A stretch of DNA of 64,000 nt, taken from Pseudofabraea citricarpa. Lineage: Eukaryota; Ascomycota; Leotiomycetes; Helotiales; Dermateaceae. The stretch covers positions 818,501 through 882,500 of the forward strand of contig JAPWGK010000009.1 in assembly GCA_029641185.1 (NCBI GenBank), in the 5' to 3' direction. This document shows positions 59,588 to 64,000 of this stretch, in pieces (position 1 is the stretch's first letter; each line of letters opens with the position of its first letter). The notes under the pieces are model-generated. The model was not told where the DNA came from. It saw only the letters and a list, made by a program, of their open reading frames with translations, and did no database searches. The position numbers were made by a program, and so were the translations under genes.

Positions 59588-59903
59588 GACGCGGTTCTAG
59601 GAGTACAGAGATGCTCTTTCCACAAGGTGAACGATTGTGCATGGTTGTAAGAGGGATTTGAAGCATTGCTTGGGGGCGGCGTATTGGGGTTCATGGAATG
59701 GGGAAGGAGGAAAATCGTCATTCAATTCTGCTCGCCCGTCATTTTTGGGCATCAAGGACAAGACACAGATAGATTCTTCTTGCAATAAGACGTTTTTTTG
59801 TCCCGTTGGAATGTCTATACGTTGGTATCAAAAAGATGCGCCCATACCATGCTAACCTGATCCTGTATAAACGCCGCCATATCCCAACCACTTTTTACCT
59901 GTC
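59588..59903. other. Convergent 3' regions, RPB12 / GPN1
   Basis: 316 bp with no gene recognised. Short open frames have no support. Confidence 0.5.
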
Positions 59904-61201
59904 TTACATGTTCATCTGGCTAGCTCGAAGATATCTCGTGAAGCTGTTGTCATCATGGTCTGCTGCGTTCTTTGAGCCTCCTGTGCTTGCAAGAGCCTCT
60001 TTGTATCTCGAGGTGAGACCACCTTCAGCCTCCTCGTCTTCCTCGCCAGCCTCATCATCCGTGTCGTCACTTTCCATATCACTCAGCGTATCCATATTCT
60101 TGTCATCTTCTGCGGCCTTTCCCCTGGATGATGGTTCTCCGGACACTGCCATGTCCTTCATTAGCTTCCCTAGCTCTTTTTCGCGGTGCTCTTTCTTCTC
60201 ATCCTCTCTCTGTTTCCTCTTGCGCTCCAATTCGGGTTTGTAATCACGTTCAAACTCCTGTGCTTTTACATCAACTGCCTCGAAGAACTCGTCGATGCCT
60301 GCTCCAGTCATGGAACTGACCCCAACCACACTCAGGTGACTGTAAAACTCTTCCAGCATCAGACTCATGCTGTTCAACAATGACCCCATGTATCCGCTTC
60401 CTCCCCCCATCCCGTTACCTTCAATGCCACCGAAACTACCAGATTCCTCTTCCTCTCTTAGTGCAGCTTGGAACGACTCAAAGTCCGTCATCCACTCCTT
60501 TGCAAATTCCGCATCCTTGACATCGGTCTTATTAAACACGAGGATCATGGGAAGTTTCGTCTTGTAGAGAATCGAACAGGCATAGAGCATGTTACTCATG
60601 AAGGTACTCGTCGATGAGGTCCGTGGCGTATCAATGATGTATGCTATAACCGTGGGAAAAGTGGATGCCATGGAATCGAGAAGAATACTGCCAGACGCAC
60701 TCCATACGAAAACTTCAATCTGCCCTGGTGTATCGACTAAGATGTGCTTGATAGGTTGTGCAGTTGGTTTGGTTGGATCAGGAGTCGTTCGCTTTTCAAG
60801 GAGGCCTAGGATCTGGTCTATCTTGGTTGCAAAAAGGTTCAAAGATGTGAGAATGCCACCATTAGGTCCTGCTCTCGCGTTAGCATTTTCACGAGTGCGT
60901 TGCCTGATCTAACTCACCTAGATTGTAGCTCTTCATAACCTCCTTATAGTTCACCGAGTCGCGGATATCGATATTGCTATCAAAGGGAACATTTCGGACC
61001 GCAGGATCGAGGTTTATAACATAGGGAGGCTCCTTCTTTGCGTGTAGGTGTGCATTTATTCGCTGCATGAAGGTCGTCTTGCCCGATCCTGCTCACCGTT
61101 AGTAGAGAATCTATAGATGCATAGCCATATAACATACCCGCCATCCCCACGCAGGCAATAACTACAGGCTGAGCAGCCTTTGGTTCTTGTGGAGTCGCCA
61201 T
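59904..61201 (-). CDS. NPA3: GPN-loop GTPase 1 (Npa3/XAB1)
   Basis: Three exons: 61201-61138, 61088-60918 and 60868-59904; introns both 49 nt (399 aa). P-loop at residues 19-27, GMAGSGKTT, interrupted by intron 1. The family-defining Gly-Pro-Asn insertion (YNLGPNGGI, about residues 79-81) is split by intron 2. Then come the G3 region [13 protein letters not shown] and G4 FNKTD, and [20 protein letters not shown] typical of GPN1. The C-terminus is long, charged and acidic ([16 protein letters not shown]), as in yeast Npa3. GPN1 chaperones RNA polymerase II assembly and nuclear import, often with GPN2 and GPN3. It is divergent from the CWF19-like gene. Confidence 0.95.
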
Positions 61202-61385
61202 ATTGATATGTCGATTTGGCTTGGGTCAAGTGGTGGTGGAAGATATGGAGGGGCTGATGCGGGGAGATCAAATAAATTTTGGCGACGAGGCTTCGCGGTG
61301 ACAGAAAAGCCGGGGCTACGAGAGTAGCTCGCGCGCGAATCAAGCTACTACCATCCGACTTCAATTGCCTTCCGCAAACACAATA
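61202..61385. promoter_or_regulatory. Bidirectional promoter, GPN1 / CWF19-like
   Basis: Only 184 bp separate the two divergent start codons, so transcription start sites and 5' UTRs must share or overlap this interval. GC-rich core with CGCGCGCG-like words (about 61329-61338) and no TATA box seen. Confidence 0.65.
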
Positions 61386-63450
61386 ATGGATGGCTTAGAT
61401 GAATTTGAGAAGTCTCTAGCTGCAGAGAAAACCGAGCGTGAGAAAGCCGAAAGAAGTAAGGATAAGGATCGAAAGCACAAGCATCGTCATCGACACCACC
61501 GGTCCAGACGCGACGAGGACGAACGAGATGGCCACCGGGACAAGAGATCAAGGCACTCGAGAGATGATGATGAGGAAGATAGAAGAAGGAGCCACAAACA
61601 TGCGAAATCATCAGATCCAAAGGAAGATCTGCCCATCCCTGACGAGGAGTCTCCCAAAACACCTCCAGTCGTTGCGACTCGCGATTCATGGATGACTGAG
61701 CCTTCTGCTTTGGATATAGATTATACACAGAAAGGCGCAAAAAGGGAAAAGCCAGCACCTCCCAAAAGACCGGATTACGATCTCAAAATACACAAGAATG
61801 AGCTTAATTCGCATTTACAAGATCTGGCAGACGGAAAGAAGCTCGAAGATATCTCAGACGAAGAAGGAGATGACGAAGTCTCTTATACATTTGGAGACTC
61901 GGGTTCACAATGGCGAATGACGAAACTAAAGGCAGTCTACACACAAGCTGAGCAAAGCGGCAGGGCGCTGGAGGAAGTGGCTATAGAGAGGTTTGGAGAC
62001 CTAAAGCAGTTTGATGATGCTCGCGAGGAAGAGATTGAGATGGGCCGCCGCAAAGTTTATGGAAACGGATATGTTGGAAAGGAGAAGCCAAGTGGAGAGC
62101 TCTATCAGGAAAGAAAGCTAGATCTCGGAATTCGCAAAACTCACGATTACACCCATGAAGAGAGCATACCGGATTTACCACAGGGCAAAATTGTGCCAGA
62201 ACCACCAGTGACTGCCAAACCAATCATTGACCAGACAGCTTTGAACCGCTTGAAAGCGCAACTGATGAAGGCAAAACTCAAAGGATCACCAGACGTCGCA
62301 AAACTCGAGGCCGAATATGAACAAGCTGCGGCTGGGTATGTTCCTTCAACACAACCAGAAGTAGTGGTACTTGGGATGATGGACAATCGCATGTTGGCGG
62401 GCACACGAGGTGAAGTCAAGTCGATTGACAATAAGCGAGGACGAGAACGGGGTCTAGTTGAGGAGAATGAAGATATGAGCATTGAAGATATGGTTCGGGA
62501 GGAGAGAAGGACCAAGGGACAAGCAGGTGGTGAGGGCATGAGAGCAGCTGAGCGCATTGCGAAGGATGGCAAATTCGACACAGATCTGGATTACATGGAC
62601 GACAATGCAAGCAAACTAGCGAAACGAGTCCAGAAATCCGAAATCAATCTGAAAAATACGGCTGTGAGCGAATTCCAGAAAATGAATCGGATCCTCGACA
62701 ACTGTCAGTTGTGCCACCACGAAGACAAAAACGAGCCTCCAGTTGCTCCACTGATTTCGCTGGCAACCAGAGTCTATCTTACACTCCCAACAGAACCTGA
62801 GCTTAGTGAGGGCGGGGCTGTCATCGTACCAATCCAGCATCGTACCAATCTCTTGGAGTGTGATGATGATGAATGGGAAGAAATTAGAAACTTCATGAAA
62901 AGTCTCACTCGGATGTACCATGACCAAGGAAGAGACGTCGTGTTTTACGAGAATGCTGCAGCACCGCATCGCAAGATGCATGCGGCAATGCAAGTAGTGC
63001 CGTTGCCTTACAGTCTGGGAGAGACAGCACCGGCATTTTTCAGAGAAGCCATTTTATCATCTGACGAGGAGTGGACACAACACAAGAAGCTCATTGATAC
63101 TGCTGCTCGTGCACGAGAAGGGTTAGGAAAATCTGCATTTCGCCGAACGATTGCGAAAGAGATGCCCTATTTTCACGCCTGGTTTTCGATCGATGTAAGT
63201 CCCAGTCTTCTTTTCTCCGTGGCAAAACTAACACAAGGTACAGGGTGGGTTAGGCCATATCGTTGAAGATTCAAATCGATGGCCGAAAGGAGATTTGTTT
63301 GCTCGAGAAATTATTGGAGGCATGCTTGATGTTGAGCCTGATGTGATTAAGAGACAGGGTCGTTGGTCACGAGGCGGAGACAAACGACTGGAAGGATTCA
63401 AGAAGCGGTGGCGGAAGTTTGATTGGACTCGTGTGTTGACCGATGGATAG
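61386..63450 (+). CDS. CWF19-like pre-mRNA splicing factor (CWF19L2 type)
   Basis: Two exons: 61386-63194 and 63244-63450, 49-nt intron (671 aa). After MDGLDEFEKSLAAEK comes a Lys/Arg/His/Asp-rich RS-like stretch. The middle includes DSWMTEPSALDIDYTQ, SYTFGDSGSQWRMTKLKAVY and GRALEEVAIERFGDLKQFDD. The C-terminal half carries the two CwfJ/Cwf19 domains: the zinc-ligand-like NCQLCHHE and a HIT-like histidine cluster PHRKMHAAMQVVPLPYSLGE. It continues with AWFSIDGGLGHIVEDSNRWP across the intron and ends RWRKFDWTRVLTDG. S. pombe Cwf19 joins the late spliceosome and works in lariat handling with debranching enzyme. Nuclear location is expected. Confidence 0.95.
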
Positions 63451-64000
63451 AGCTGAAAGCCAGCATAACAGACGGGCCGAGAACATTCGGGACGTTTTGT
63501 AGCTGAAGTCGGCGATGACAGCCTTTATCGTAACTTGCATCTGATGACCCAAACAGGGTAGTGCAAGACTACAAGTACGTTGTAGATCACTGCACATCAG
63601 TAGTAGCACCGGCCACTAAGCGGATGTTGGCCTTGCAATAACCTAAATTAATTCAAATTGTACAACGGAGAACAGGAGAACACATATGTCATCTTGGCTC
63701 CAAAATATAACAACGGCTTCTGGCAGTAGAAGACTAACTGCAAACCCGACTTTCCAGTCGTGAACACCGCAGTCAGTGGTGGATTTACAGAGAAGTTACC
63801 CTTCTAGATTTATTGTACACGCATGACACCTATCTCGGGCTTAGTATGATAACTGACATTTGATTCGAATACCACTCTTGAGATCAAGAGGCTCTTTTTT
63901 GGCTTCTATTATAAATATAGCCTATCATTTGTTTGATGTGTGGAGGTTTCCTTATTTATCCTCCGTACCTATTGGACACTTCAAAGTATCCAAATAAGGT
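63451..64000. other. 3' region of the CWF19-like gene and window end
   Basis: No gene recognised on either strand up to the right edge. Confidence 0.5.

Noticed and set aside
1..64000. CRISPR arrays, bacterial operons, Shine-Dalgarno sites, prophage
   Set aside because: The window is eukaryotic with spliceosomal introns; no spaced direct-repeat array was seen.
1..64000. Secondary metabolite gene cluster around the oxidoreductase or the bZIP genes
   Set aside because: No polyketide synthase, non-ribosomal peptide synthetase, terpene cyclase or P450 is present in the window.

Overview
This window looks like nuclear chromosomal DNA of a filamentous ascomycete (Pezizomycotina). The genes carry short introns, mostly 45-60 bp, with GT donors, CTAAC/CTAAT-like branch points and AG acceptors. 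The gene set is typical of moulds: cross-pathway control bZIP, PTH11/rhodopsin-like membrane protein, KHA1-type antiporter, KIN1 kinase, CAF40 and MON2. One block is very AT-rich and looks RIP-like. A Leotiomycete (Helotiales) is my guess from overall gene style and long low-complexity intergenic DNA; the sequence alone does not prove it.

Layout. 1-2479: gene-free, simple repeats. 2480-3392 (-): small Yap-like bZIP factor. 3393-14700: about 11 kb gene desert upstream of that factor, crowded with microsatellites and homopolymers. 14700-17479: AT-rich island, probably repeat-induced-point-mutation-scarred transposon DNA, with one degenerate reading frame that resembles a Ty1/copia polyprotein. 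17480-18709 (-): seven-transmembrane PTH11-like protein. 21077-24097 (+): K+/H+ antiporter of the Kha1 type. 25439-26215 (-): Gcn4/CPC1/CpcA homologue, preceded by a leader with a Met-Phe dipeptide uORF and a 46-codon uORF. 29851 to about 31449 (-): Whi2-like BTB-fold protein. 31761-33924 (-): GPATCH1/TGH-type G-patch protein. 35225-38493 (+): KIN1/MARK kinase. 39229-40481 (+): CAF40/Rcd1 of CCR4-NOT. 41591-44106 (+): bZIP-like factor with Ile in place of the usual basic-region Asn. 44878-46011 (+): unknown protein with an 18-residue tandem repeat. 47031-48030 (-): LYR-motif protein. 48370-49037 (-): MMS2-type ubiquitin-conjugating variant. 49407-54794 (+): MON2. 55220-56529 (-): mitochondrial stomatin-like protein. 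57422-58637 (+): MDR-family enoyl reductase-like oxidoreductase. 59303-59587 (+): RPB12. 59904-61201 (-): GPN1/NPA3 GTPase. 61386-63450 (+): CWF19-like splicing factor.

The right half (from about 30 kb) is compact housekeeping DNA with several divergent pairs (GPATCH1/KIN1, MMS2/MON2, GPN1/CWF19). The left quarter is accessory-looking: gene desert, AT-rich island and a lineage-variable receptor-like gene. Themes that may link neighbours are amino-acid starvation signalling (CPC1 next to the Whi2-like gene) and RNA polymerase II biology (RPB12, GPN1, CWF19). These links are inference from adjacency. All exon structures below were worked out by hand from splice signals, reading frame and family resemblance. 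Transcript evidence is not available here.
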